Part shown: piece after piece, positions 43,289 through 53,402 of the stretch | How the letters are laid out: every line of letters starts with the position of its first letter | How positions within the stretch are numbered: the stretch's first letter is position 1 | Assembly (NCBI GenBank): GCA_037127475.1 | Contig: CM073760.1 | Span: 11,371,536 to 11,435,535, forward strand | DNA from: Arma custos | Taxonomy: Eukaryota > Arthropoda > Insecta > Hemiptera > Pentatomidae | Reading direction: 5' to 3' | DNA: 64,000 nucleotides | Made by a program: the position numbers and the translations under genes | The notes under the pieces: model-generated | Told to the model about the DNA's origin: nothing | The model's database searches: none | Seen by the model: only the letters and a program-made list of their open reading frames with translations

Positions 43289-43824
43289 GAATGTTCACAT
43301 AAATCAGACAGAACTAGTGAGCCCCATCACTAGATCCCCACTCCTTCCATCCAAGTAATGTTCAGAAATTTCAATGTCCTGAACAACCCTCTCTTAAAAT
43401 GTACCTGGTGCAGTAAAAGAGATACTACGTATCATTATTAACACGCTATTTTTCAAATATTAATAAAAGACAAAGGGGTTAAGAGAAAAAAAAATGTTTA
43501 CATTATATTTTCTTATTTTTTATTTATTATTATTATTATATTTTTATTCTTTTTTTTTACTTTATTTTATTACCGCATGTATATATTTATTTATTTCATT
43601 TTGTTTATATCATTGTTTTGTTATGGAATGATTGTAAGCTGCATAGCACCATTACTTATTGTCCACAAGCGGCAGATTGTAATGTTTCAATAAAGTATTA
43701 ACGTTAGGTTATAATTATTAAATCGTGAACTATACAGTTAAAATTAATACAACTTTTTTATTATATTATAAAATTATTTCTTTAAAAATTCGTATTGACC
43801 ACTTAGGATCACGCAACAACTTGA
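43289..43824. other. AT-rich spacer, nothing recognised
   Basis: No repeat end was seen apart from T-rich runs. Confidence 0.45.
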
Positions 43825-44356
43825 GGTACTTTTCCGTTAGTCTGGTGCAAAAGAAAAATCACCAAATAATGTAGAATTCCGCCAAATTTATTACATCATA
43901 AGAGGAATGTTCGTTTGTGGTTATGTGTTGTATTCTCTAAATTAATTCAAAACAAACCACGTTTTCCATTTTTCAGCAGCATTAATTCTTGAGAAAAGAT
44001 GCAAATTTGTGACTTAGCTAGAACTAAAAAAGATGTAGACTTTTTTTTTTTTAAGAGAATGCTATATTGGCAAGTAATGCAACATCTGTCTTTTTGTGAC
44101 GGAGTAATTAGCGGTCCAATCTTTCAACATGCGCACGATGAAGAGCATTCCCAATACTACGTGTTTCCAATCGTCCAGATTCAGTTTTCGATCATCCTAG
44201 GGATTTATTTACCGCTGGAGCGTCGAGATGACACCAGTCAAACGGTTTTTTAAAAAACTGGATATTGATCAAAATACAGTTGTAGCTGTAGAACTACTTA
44301 AGAGAAGTTTGGTTCACAATTGGCGACGTTTACGCCCGCTAACGGAAAGTAGCCAA
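43825..44356 (+). mobile_element. Merlin element copy 2
   Basis: Left end GGTACTTTTCCGTTAGTC; right end, inverted, GGCTACTTTCCGTTAGCG. Flanks give only an imperfect duplication (AACTT). The left 230 bp are clearly homologous to 38246-38480. The transposase relic is at 43999-44253. Confidence 0.75.
43999..44253 (+). pseudogene. Merlin transposase relic, copy 2
   Basis: The N-terminus MQICDLARTKKDVDFFFFKR corresponds to MKIWDLARTEKDAVPCF of copy 1. It then runs through frame-damaged equivalents of the same region (IFQHAHDEEHSQYYVFPIVQ). The DDE part is missing. It differs from copy 1 by many substitutions, so the two inserted separately or long ago. Confidence 0.7.
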
Positions 44357-44555
44357 CTTTTTTTCTTTCCTTCTCTCTGCTGGAATTTTACCTGAGTTAT
44401 TCCTTCTTTCACTGGCACGTTTCCTTTGATCTTCTGTCCAAGATCGACCAACTTTCTTTGGTCGTTCTTCATTCTTAAAACTTTACAAATTTTTAGCTTA
44501 AGTTCATTCTTTCCTAACATGTGAAACACATTACATGTGTGGTGTTCAACTTATA

Positions 44556-44604
<49 letters not shown>

Positions 44605-44815
44605 CTTCTTTCGTCGACGTTGTAATGGGCTTCGTCTTCCGAAAATAGTTCCATATTTGTTTGATCATTCCATGTTTGTTCACTCTGTAAAGATGTCTGA
44701 GAAATGTCAACATCATCTTCCACATAGTATCCGAGATTCTTTTTTATCTAGGATTGGTTTAAAAGTTAATTTTGCGCTATTTTTGTTTTCAATTTTTATT
44801 TGTACTAAATAATAT
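44345..44815 (-). pseudogene. Unidentified coding-like region broken by (TA)n
   Basis: Upstream part (minus strand, about 44770-44605): YYVEDDVDISQTSLQSEQTW then ELFSEDEAHYNVDERS, acidic and protein-like. After the TA tract, a second frame (about 44480-44347) reads ERPKKVGRSWTEDQRKRASE and NNSGKIPAERRKEKKLATFR, strongly basic. Composition on both sides looks like real protein, and the last codons overlap the Merlin copy 2 end. No family was recognised; a DNA-binding or transposon protein is possible. Confidence 0.35.
44567..44602. repeat. (TA)n microsatellite
   Basis: TA tract interrupting the coding-like region. Confidence 0.97.
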
Positions 44816-44884
44816 TACTAAGTAGTATATAGGAAGATGGTCGTAATTTTTCAATAAAAACTACACTCAATTTAATATGTTTGG

Positions 44885-44985
44885 TTATTTATTTATCTAA
44901 CGTCACTTCATGGTGCTATGGTTAATCGGACGATGCTACAATTGTAGCTCTAAATTTTCCTTATCCAGCCATGCTAACAACTCCA
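44885..44985 (-). mobile_element. SINE-C fragment
   Basis: TTTATCTAACGTCACTTCAT and GTTAATCGGACGATGCTACA are the inverted 3' end; the rest is missing. Confidence 0.68.
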
Positions 44986-45107
44986 CCACGGGTGACCCTC
45001 TGAGATGTAAAATTTCACAGTTTCGTTAGACGAAATATGGGTAATAAAAACGACACACTTTTTTTTAAATTGGTATTAGCTTACTTGAAGTCTTAAACAG
45101 ATGTAGT

Positions 45108-45383
45108 GGGCTATCTGTCTAGTGGTTAGCGTAACAAACTACTAAGCCCAAGATCGCGGTTTTGTGGCCCGGTGATTTTTTAAAGGGAGTAAAAAATCCT
45201 TAGTTCCGCCGTCCTTCTGAAGGGGCGTTAAACGGGGGTCCCGAGCCTGCACGATGTCAGGTACTCGTTAAAAATCCCTTTCCTAATAAAACCTGGATAA
45301 GCAAAATTTAGAGCTCCCAATGTAGCATCGTCCGATTAGCCATAGCAGCATAAAAAACCGTTAGGTGAACAAACAACAAACAT
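45108..45383 (+). mobile_element. SINE-C copy, full length
   Basis: Head GGGCTATCTGTCTAGTGGTT and AGCGTAACAAACTACTAAGC; the B-box position reads GCGGTTTTGTGGCCC (decayed). Body GGGCGTTAAACGGGGGTCCC, GTCAGGTACTCGTTAAAAAT; tail GCATCGTCCGATTAGCCATA and (CAAA)n. Confidence 0.83.
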
Positions 45384-46070
45384 ATATAGTTTAATCATTA
45401 CAAATAAAAATCATTAGTTTTCACAATTTTTAGTAAAAGCAGAAAAACATAATAGCAGCTTTCCTTTTTATTACATTATAAGATATGTCACTGTTTACGT
45501 TAGAAAAGAAGGTTCCTTTGAGTGGGAAATGGTTCATATGGATGAGTGGACTGTATTGTAAAGATGACATAGATAAAATAAAATACAATTTAACTATGCG
45601 TGTTATGATGATACGTGATAAAAAATTCATATGATTAGTTACTATGGAAGGCATCTGTGAATGGTCTTGGTGGTTGCTGGTTCTTCTCTACCTTGTTGGC
45701 CCTCTGAGGTGGTATACTCCACATTAAGATCCATGGAGCACATGGTCTCGTCTCTCTAGTCTACTTCTTGTACTGTACTGCTGCTGGGGTACTAGTGGCC
45801 ATTTTGTCCCTAGTTTCGGCCAATGAGGTGACAGAGGGTACCTGCCTCTGGTACAAAGAGGTAGAGAAGGTAAAGTTGTTTTAGATTAATGTTGGCTGTT
45901 AAGGACAGATTTGCTATGTGTTTTAGCGTGTCTTTAATAAATCTATTATATTTTTTTAAAACTAATAATATAGTGTAAAACTGATTATAACACTTATAAG
46001 CATATTTTTTATAAAGCTAGGTGCTCTCATTTGCCTATTATTTTTCTCTTTGCTTAATTCTTTTTTTTTT
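45384..46070. other. Unassigned region with GC-richer block
   Basis: 45655-45870 is relatively GC-rich (GGTGGTTGCTGGTTCTTCTC, GTACTGCTGCTGGGGTACTA) and non-coding as far as can be seen. Confidence 0.4.
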
Positions 46071-46086
46071 TTTTTAGATTTTTATT

Positions 46087-46746
46087 CCTGCCCTACTATA
46101 TCCTTTAATAATATTCCACTGATCCCCGTCGAACAGATACGTTACCTAGGACTCCATCTGGACAAACGTCTCACTTGAAATCCTCATACAAGACTAAAAA
46201 GACAAGAAACTGCTCGACGTTTTCGCCCACTTCAACATTTACTGGACAAACGCTCTAAGCTCCCAATTAATTACAAAAGACTCATTTAAATGACAGTTAT
46301 CAGACCTATTTGTACATACGGAGTTGAGCTTTGGGGCTCTACTAAACCATCCAATTTATCTCTTATCCAATCCTTACAATCCAAAATCCTTCCTAATATC
46401 CTCAATGCTATAATTATTATGTCACAAACACATCCATCATGATCTTATTATCCCATATGTTGCTGATTTTGCCCAAACTAGAAACCTATCCTTCCATGAC
46501 AAGCTCCATACACACTTGAATCCGCTAGTCTCTCAACTTGCTTCCCATACTATTCCTGATAACCCTCTGAGGCGTCTGAAAAGAAGATGGCCTCGATTCC
46601 TTCTACTATAGAACTGTACTGGAGTGCTATCGATGGGTAATTTCTCCACAAGTGTTTTTTTTTTTCATGTCATTTGTTCATATTAGCAGATTTACTTGTA
46701 ATATTATTACAGTTGTAAATATCAATAAATTAATCTATAAAAAAAA
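46087..46746 (+). mobile_element. Jockey-type LINE, 5'-truncated, frameshifted
   Basis: RYLGLHLDKRLT, an in-frame TGA replacing TGG of the family, then RQETARRF and VIRPICTYGVELWGSTKP. The frame shifts after ILNA. AGATTTTTATT repeats at 46076-46086 and 46747-46757 as target duplication. Confidence 0.86.
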
Positions 46747-46832
46747 AGATTTTTATTATATTCTTTTTTTCTTTACCAGAACATACCTTTTAGTTTATAT
46801 TTATTTTCAAAAACATACGTAAATATTCTCCT

Positions 46833-46905
46833 CGGAGGGTTAGCAGGAATAGTATGGGAAGCAAGTTGAGAGACTAGCGGATTCATTTTTATAATGAAGT
46901 TTGAC
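46833..46905 (-). mobile_element. Jockey LINE scrap, inverted
   Basis: CTCGGAGGGTTAGCAGGAAT and GAGACTAGCGGATTC are the complement of the C-terminal coding segment (SNPLVSQLASHTIPDNPP) of the neighbouring copy. Confidence 0.6.
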
Positions 46906-47315
46906 CAGATCATTTTTTATAAAATTATTTTTTTATTGTACGTCTATTCTAAAAATTAGCTCAGTATTTATTAAACACTAACACATGTACTCACAGTGTT
47001 TTCCAGAGAACACGATTCATAAATATTGTATTAATAAATATTTTTAATATTTGTAGTAAAATATAGCGAACAGCTACTGAGTATTTTTTGCAGCTTCAAT
47101 TCGCGTACAGAGCTGACAAAAAAAGGAAACCTATGCTAGACAGCTGACGTGTTAGGTTTTGCAGCTGATGTAGATTTAATATTAGTTTTTTGTTCTGACC
47201 TTTTCGTCTCTCAGTCAGATGTTATAATGCGTGTGCTTATACAAAAATTTCCCTTATATTTTTACATTTTAAATTAATTAGAAACCTAAAAAAAAGACTC
47301 CCAACCCCGAATATA
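46906..47315. other. Spacer, nothing recognised
   Basis: No motif seen. Confidence 0.45.
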
Positions 47316-47349
47316 TATACGAGCGTGGTCTTAAAAGTTTCCGACCTAA

Positions 47350-49160
47350 AAAAAATACAAGACATTTTTACTGCATTTTTTTTTCAACATAGTCTCCTCA
47401 CTTCTCCCAGCGATGCTCCCATCTCTGCAACCCGTCCAAAAAGTACTCGGCGTTTTTCTCTGCAATTTAATTGTTCACGAAGGTGGTTGCCTCTTCATTT
47501 AACGAAAATCTCTCCGATTTTCCTCCTCCGAGCGCAATTTTTAGATGAAGGGACAAAAAGATGTCGCTTGGGGCTAGATCTGGTGAGTAAGGGTGCACCT
47601 ACATTGGATCCGATGCGATACGATCAGAATTCGGAAGCAAGCCAAATGACTGAAATATATCGAGAGCGCCTACATTGGATCCGTCCGTTTTTATCAGACT
47701 AATCCGAGCGAATTAGTCGCTCGTGGAATCAAAATAGTTTATTTATACGGAAGCGCCTACATTGGATCCGATGCGATACTGGTGCGATTTTCACATTTCA
47801 AAATCATTAGTTTTCAATCCGATAAGCCAGCCGTTACCATGTGTGCCAACTTAATCTTTATTTTCTAAAATGTTTATTAAAAAATGTACATTGTAATTTG
47901 ATAATTAGCTATTATATAAATATCCGTCATAAATCAAAATTAAATATTCTCAATTCTCATTAAAATATTTTATTACTAATCTTCATGAACCATTAAATAT
48001 AGTAGCGAAGGTTATTTTTCCGTTGAATAAAATTACATCTATCAGAAATGTACATAAAAAATATACCTACATAAAATTTTAATTCGTCAAATAAAATTGG
48101 AAACATTAACTTTTGATAAAATTATTATCGTAAAGTTTAATTTATTTATTAAACAGTTGGCAACTCTGGGAGGTAAGGGCTTTTCTGATTTTTATACTCG
48201 TTTGCAAAGATGAACAACAAAATACCAAAAGAAATAAATATTATCACAAACGAGAAAATTAAATCATTATATAAAACACGAATACATAATAAAAACTATA
48301 AATTCTATTTTTTTTTTTAAAAACAACTAAATTATTTATTTATAGTCATACAGCAAGACAAAAATATTCTAATATAGTAATATTACCTCATTGTTATAAC
48401 ATTTGGTTCTTTAAATTTATAAAATTAAGATTATTTATTAATTATTTTTAATATATTTATATTTCACTATAATATATATAAAATATAAGAAATAAAAGAA
48501 TAAAATTAATACTATTTTATTCGGAAGGCAGTGACTAGTTTCACTATCGGATTGAAAAGAATAGAATCGTGTCGGATCTGATCCAGTGTAGGCACTCACT
48601 GCGTATTGCAGTTATTTGCTTTTTCAGCCCACCATCCTATATGATAGAATAGGATCGCGTCGCATCGCATCAGATCCAATGTAGGTGTACCCTAAGGCGG
48701 ATGGTCAAGCAGTTCAAACCGTAATTCGTGGATTTTCGCCATGGTAACCGCTAAGGTGTGTTGTCTTGGTGAAACTTTTCTTTTTCTGCAAATGTAGCCG
48801 TTTTTCCACAAGTTCTGCCTTCAGCTTGTCAAGTAATGATGTGTAGTATGCTCCTGTAATGGTTTTTCCTTATTGAAGATAATCGATTAAAATAACTCCA
48901 TGATTATCCCAAAAACAGTCGCCATCACATTCCCATCCGAGAAAACAGTTTTTGTTTTTTTGGAGCCGGTCCCCCCTTTGCAATCCACTGTTTGGACTGT
49001 ATTTTTTTCGGGCGAGGATGGTTTTTCCAAGTTTCATCTATAGTAATTAATCTGGGCCGAAACTCGGATTTATTGCGCCTAAACTGCGCCAACAGAGCGT
49101 TGGAAATGTTCATTCGAGCAAACGCGGCACGCAACTTGCTGACACCTTTCTCATATCTAA
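47350..49160 (-). pseudogene. mariner transposase relic (C-terminal two thirds)
   Basis: First part (49160-48693, minus strand): ALLAQFRRNKSEFRPRLITI-DETW with the conserved DET aspartate, GAYYTSLLDKLKAELVEK, HQDNTP-like region, MAKIHELRFELLDHPP. Second part (47587-47370): SPDLAPSD with the last catalytic-motif position, then DGLQRWEHRWEK and GDYVEK. These are hallmark mariner motifs. Several stops and frame breaks are present (for example a stop after TTFVNN). The YSPDLAPSD motif is cut by the MITE. The remaining catalytic aspartates are visible but the gene is dead. Confidence 0.87.
47591..48692. mobile_element. PIF/Harbinger-like MITE, TAA duplication, in mariner
   Basis: Terminal repeats: left GGGTGCACCTACATTGGATC; right, inverted, GGGTACACCTACATTGGATC, both continuing into TGATGCGAT-type sequence. 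TAA lies at 47588-47590 and 48693-48695; excision would rebuild the mariner codons. A 3-bp TWA duplication and GGG start are typical of PIF/Harbinger. The end motif GCCTACATTGGATC recurs inside at about 47669 and 47754, and in inverted form near 48573-48596. No transposase is present. Confidence 0.85.
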
Positions 49161-49165
49161 AAGCT

Positions 49166-49290
49166 GATCAGGTACTAGTTAAAGATCCCAATCCTAATTA
49201 AACCAGGATAGGCAAAATTTAGAACTCCCACTGTAGTATCGTCCGATTAGCCATAGCAGCATAAAAGTTACGTTGAATAAATAAACAATC
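49166..49290 (+). mobile_element. SINE-C 3' part
   Basis: GATCAGGTACTAGTTAAAGA, ACCAGGATAGGCAAAATTTA, ATCGTCCGATTAGCCATAGC and the GTTGAATAAATAAAC tail; it abuts the broken end of mariner. Confidence 0.75.
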
Positions 49291-49359
49291 CGATATCCCC
49301 AACAACGCGGGGGATTTTACGTTTTAAAGAGGAAAAATAAGACCTTGGTTTGGTCGTCT

Positions 49360-49512
49360 TTTGGAGGAGACATAAAATGGCTGACCCGAACCTTTGCGGT
49401 ATCAGGTAATCGATATTCTAATTATACCTGGATAGGGATAATTGAGGACACCCGCTATAGCATCATCCGATTAGCCATTGCAACATTAAGTGACATTAAA
49501 TAAATAAACTAC
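49360..49512 (+). mobile_element. SINE-C 3' part, second
   Basis: GGCTGACCCGAACCTTTGCG, ATACCTGGATAGGGATAATT, CATCATCCGATTAGCCATTG and GTGACATTAAATAAATAAAC. Confidence 0.72.
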
Positions 49513-50297
49513 AAGATACCCTGAATAAAAAAAATATTAAAAGCTATGATGATACAAATGAATGCTGAATTAAAAGTGGATTTGAATAACAATGAAGTTA
49601 AAATAAAAATGTCTGTGGTAGAACGAGTTTACATAATCTCATCGTAGCTTAACAGACTTAACCTGCCATTCAAAATGACTCACTGAAAAATATACAAGTC
49701 CCTTTTATTAACTTTTTAGGGAACAGTATTGTCTCCATTCACTTCAAAATAATCTTTTTTTTTTTACAAAACTAAACATACCCGTAAAGAACAAATATTT
49801 CACATAATTTTATAGCTTTTACTTAAAATCCTTTGATATTAAATACTCTCATAAATTGCCACATTCAACATCTTTAATCAATTCAACACGCATTCCTCCT
49901 TGTTTCGACCGTATCGAAGTCAAGTTCCTTGCCCTCTGCTAGCTTCCTCAGAGCATATTCTGAGACTGAACATGTCCTTACCTACGTCGGTATAGCTTTC
50001 CGGGCCCCAGGGTGGAGCCTATTCTTCCGATGATCTGATTGGTTAGACCTCGACTGGCTCGTTTCTGATCGTTTTTTCTTTTCTTTCAGGGTTTCTTATT
50101 TTTACCTGAGAATCCTTAAATATTTTTCATAAAAACGTTGATTAATATCAAGGTGGTATAAAGTATTAATGTTTCTATATATTTTTTTTTATTTGACTGA
50201 CACTTAGGAATTATTGAAAACGTGTTAACAAACTCCTATGTTATTTATATAAAATATGTTATATTTGTCTTTATATCAGTGTAAATATATATATACA
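49513..50297. other. Unassigned, with a GC-richer block
   Basis: 49880-50060 is GC-richer (TTCCTTGCCCTCTGCTAGC, CCGGGCCCCAGGGTGGAGCC). No open frame or promoter box was recognised. Confidence 0.4.
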
Positions 50298-50299
50298 TC

Positions 50300-50516
50300 T
50301 CTTCAAACTCATCCATCATGATCTTAATATCCCATATGCTGCTGATTTGGCCCAAACTAGGTACCAATCCTTCCATAACAAGCTCCATACACACGTGCTG
50401 CCCATAAAATTTTCCACATACTAGTGTTTTTTTTTCATGTCATTTGTTCATATTAGCAAATTTACTTGTAATATTATTGCAGTTGTAAATATCAATAAAT
50501 TTATCTAAAAAAAAAA
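50300..50516 (+). mobile_element. Jockey LINE fragment, internally deleted
   Basis: HHDLNIPYAADLAQTRYQSF is readable, then the sequence jumps to the 3' UTR (TTTTTCATGTCATTTGTTCA, CAGTTGTAAATATCAATAAA) and an A run. Confidence 0.75.
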
Positions 50517-51072
50517 ATAAAAATTTTACTATATTTATTTTTCTTAGCTATGAATTGATCCATTGCTTATATGTCAAATACCATGAAAATCTCCTCCCAG
50601 ATTTAAAATTTACACGAGAAAGAAATATTACTTTGGACGGAAATGATTGGTGGTGACTATATAATGGACGAAACGCAGGCGTTGATCAGAACTTCCGGTT
50701 CGAAGTTAGTTTGTTATTTTGGACAAAAGAGGAAAAGGAAAAACTTTTAATTAAAAGATTAGAGTCCTGAAGGACTCGCCCTGGGACAGGACTGCCTTCT
50801 GCTGTCACCCGCTAGAGTTAGGCTTCACAAAAGGAGATGAAAAATTTATCCTTTTTAATCCTTTGTACTCTTTTTTTCTCTTATCAACACGTGTGCTCGT
50901 ATTCTCTAAAACTTTTATCCATCGCTTTATTCCTTTTTCCGAGGAATATACATTTTGTTGTTAATAATTCAGATAATATTATGTTACTTGGTCTAAACAT
51001 GGCCTGGGGCCGGAACTGCTTTAGATGAATTAATTTAAAAAAAAAAACATTTCATATTCACATGAAATAATT
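50517..51072. other. Unassigned region
   Basis: The frame at 50837-51028 starts with a hydrophobic stretch but is T-rich and has no recognised family. Confidence 0.4.
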
Positions 51073-51087
51073 CATAAAATATAAATA

Positions 51088-51323
51088 ATGTAAAGGAGAT
51101 AGTTGGGGGGTGCAGTCAATAAGAACACAGATAAGTAATGTAACCCGCCAGCCGTTAAATCTAACGGCCTCGTTCTCCAAAATCGCCCTGAAGATGACCT
51201 ACACTGTAGGTCGAAACGTCGGCACATAATATAAGTTTATTACTTATCTGTGTTCTTATTGACTGCACCCCCCAACTATCTCCTTTACATTAGATCATCC
51301 AGTCAACTATTTTCATCTCATAC
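51088..51323. mobile_element. Inverted pair of Penelope-like terminal repeats, short
   Basis: GTAAAGGAGATAGTTGGGGG and the following TGCAGTCAATAAGAACACAG to AAGTAATG are perfectly inverted at 51240-51289. The right end extends to CTCATAC exactly as in the 1.2-kb element. CATAAAATATAAATA (51073-51087) and CATAAAATAAATA (from 51323) form a probable ~13-bp duplication. It is 236 bp in total. Confidence 0.75.
51188..51217 (+). ncRNA. Hammerhead-like motif, best copy
   Basis: CTGAAGA (51188-51194), T, GACCTACA-C-TGTAGGTC (8-bp perfect helix, 51196-51212), GAAAC (51213-51217), then GTC-GGC, where GCC stands before CTGAAGA. The boxes match the hammerhead core, with one extra base before helix II and a minimal or missing stem III. 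Confidence 0.45.
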
Positions 51324-51356
51324 ATAAAATAAATATTTTAAACAACATATTTCCAA

Positions 51357-51420
51357 GAAGAAGCCCCAAAGGTCAACTCCGTATGTCCAAATAGGTCTGA
51401 TAACTTTCATACCTATTATA
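51357..51420 (-). mobile_element. Jockey LINE scrap, inverted
   Basis: AGCCCCAAAGGTCAACTCCG and TATGTCCAAATAGGTCTGAT are the complement of the IRPIWTYGVDLWG coding block. Confidence 0.7.
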
Positions 51421-51444
51421 TAACTTGTAACATTTAACAGCCCT

Positions 51445-51935
51445 GATTAGAGACAAGCCCTCTAAGCTCACAATCAATAACAAAAGACTCATATACATGA
51501 CAATTATTAGACCCATCTGGACTTACGGAATACAGCTTCGGGGCTCCACTAAGCCATCGAATTCCTCTCGTATTCAATCCTTAGAATCCTAAATCCTTCG
51601 TAAAATCCTCAATGGGCTACGAACAAAGTAATCCATAATGACCTTAAAGTCCCGTTTATTGCTGATTTGGCCCGAATCCGATATTGACCTTTTCATGGCA
51701 GCTCAAACTCACTAGTTTCAAACCTAGCAGCCTCTTCAAGTTCTGATAATCCTCCGAGGCTTCTGAAAAAAAAAAAGGTCTCTCGATCTTTTAAGTTGAA
51801 GTTGTTATTTTAGTACCACCACTGAGTAGTGTATCTACTTGTATTTATGGATTGTTTATCATTTCTGCCATTAACTTATTGTATTGTTATAATACAGTTT
51901 TACATTTCAATAAATTAATTAATAATAAAAAAAAA
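51445..51935 (+). mobile_element. Jockey-type LINE, 5'-truncated, decayed
   Basis: SKLTINNKRLIYMTIIRPIW is readable, followed by TYGIQLRGSTKPSNSSRIQS and a stop in place of the next codon. Several deletions occur near HNDLKVP and FHGSS. The 3' end has GCCATTAACTTATTGTATTG and a final A run. Confidence 0.83.
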
Positions 51936-52640
51936 ACGATTTTCTACTCCTTAATAATTATTATTAATTAATTTAAAAACTATTCTACTATCTTTTTTAT
52001 ATTAGGAACTATACTGAGTTATTTTTTATTTGTTTTTTCTTCTGAAAATTGAATAAATTAAGTATTAAAATTCTTATGTAGAACATTGTAAATAACAAGA
52101 AGTTGCGGTTTACAACCAGAATTTCAATCTGACTTAAACGTGAATAGGATCCTGAGAAGGTTGTAGAGAGAGATTTGAGTGGATAATAAACCAGACAATA
52201 CAATCCCCGTTCCAACAGCCACTTGAGGTGGAGTAGATCAGTCTCGGACCGTGTCAAGATTTTACAGTCGTCCTGAAAAAATAAAGTCTCTTCTCTATAT
52301 GTTTTATTTAAACGTATTTACTCTAAAGTATGGAATTGCAAAATAAATTTTAATGTTGTTGAAAATATATGCAATGAAAAATACCACATAGATTTCTAGG
52401 ATCTTCAAATTAATATGAGGCTAATATATGAAGTATAATTGGATAAAATTCCATATTATTTTATAATTTTATTTTATTGTAAATATAATATATATATAAT
52501 ATGTCTCATAAAACTTAGAAGATATTTGCATAGATAGGTCTTCACAATATAGTGATCTACCGGGCTCTAGACATAATGAAGCTTAATTTAAAACATACCA
52601 ATGTTTTTGTGCGAAATATAATTCTTTTATTTATTACGCT
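51936..52640. other. AT-rich spacer, nothing recognised
   Basis: The minus-strand frame 52009-52257 shows no family motif. Confidence 0.45.
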
Positions 52641-52644
52641 TAAG

Positions 52645-52797
52645 TCTGAGGGGTAGATCGAAGCGTAGATGGGATGATTCCGTTGAGAGTGAACTGGTGG
52701 ATTTTGTTATGAGTAGTTTATCTTGGACGGAAGTGTGTAAGCAGAGATTGGTGGTATCGGCATCGAGCCTTCGGGTTCGCTAAGCCTTATTATTATT
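52645..52797 (+). pseudogene. LINE protein C-terminal tail, family 2 (copy b)
   Basis: LRGRSKRRWDDSVESELVDF, then SWTEVCKQRLVVSASSLRVR and a stop. It is aligned with 20886-21036 without indels and has the same ATTATTATTA tail. Confidence 0.65.
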
Positions 52798-52898
52798 AAG
52801 TTAAAAGTCGGTACTGATATTTTTGGCGTTGAAACTGATCTAGAAACTATTTTTTATTTTGTCTTTTGTAGTGTTCAATCAGTTAAATTATAAATAAT

Positions 52899-53402
52899 GG
52901 GGTATATAAAAAAAAATGACCGTTTTGATGGCAATCTACTGGCCTTTTTCACCTTCCCCATGTAGAGAAGATGGTGACTAGCAGTATGTTTCGACACACC
53001 ACACTCCCTGGCAAGTTCGCGAGTACTTGTGGACGGATTTGACTCAACACCTTCCTTCAGAACGTCATCGATATCCATTAATGGTCGCCCGGAGCCCTTC
53101 TTCCTTTGCTCCGTTGTATCTCCACTATTAAATTTTTCAAACCAACCCCGCGCAGTGCGCTGGTCAATGACACCTTCCACTTCATATTTAATAATTTCAC
53201 GAGTCGCTTCAGCGGCTGTGAAATTTTTTTTCGAGTAATGTCTTAAAATTACAAAATTGCGTATTGTGTCATGTTTCTTCTTTGAAATAAATAACTAAAC
53301 TGAGGGATTATTAAGTGTTGATAAATAACAAATAGCATTAAAATATTTACAGAATTTTGAACTTTGGTATTTGATAAAACGGTCATTTTTTTTATTCACC
53401 AT
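52899..53402 (-). mobile_element. Internally deleted mariner element with both TIRs
   Basis: The ends TATATAAAAAAAAATGACCG (left) and, inverted, GTGAATAAAAAAAATGACCG (right), followed by TTTT, form a ~27-bp TIR. The transposase runs from the right end and stops at the left TIR, so the middle and C-terminal parts were deleted. It is about 500 bp long against the ~1.3 kb usual for mariner. Confidence 0.85.
52905..53245 (-). pseudogene. mariner transposase N-terminal domain
   Basis: Reads FTAAEATREIIKYEVEGVID, QRTARGWFEKFNSGDTTEQR, KKGSGRPLMDIDDVLKEGVE, then STRELARECGVSKHTASHHL and YMGKVKKASRLP before running into the TIR. Both helix-turn-helix motifs and the GRP linker of a mariner DNA-binding domain are intact and in one frame. 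No catalytic residue remains. The frame upstream of the usual Met at 53180 is also open and homologous, so the native start lies near 53250. Confidence 0.87.

Larger units (their letters stand above)
47320..49165 (-). mobile_element. mariner element with a MITE nested in its transposase
   Basis: The left terminus reads CGAGCGTGGTCTTAAAAGTT after a TA run. The right end and the N-terminal coding half are lost at the junction with SINE-C. The coding part is split in two by the insertion at 47591-48692. Confidence 0.85.

Noticed and set aside
50837..51028. 63-codon frame with a hydrophobic, signal-peptide-like start
   Set aside because: T-rich DNA yields Leu/Phe-rich peptides by chance; no cleavage-site context, homologue or further exon was found.
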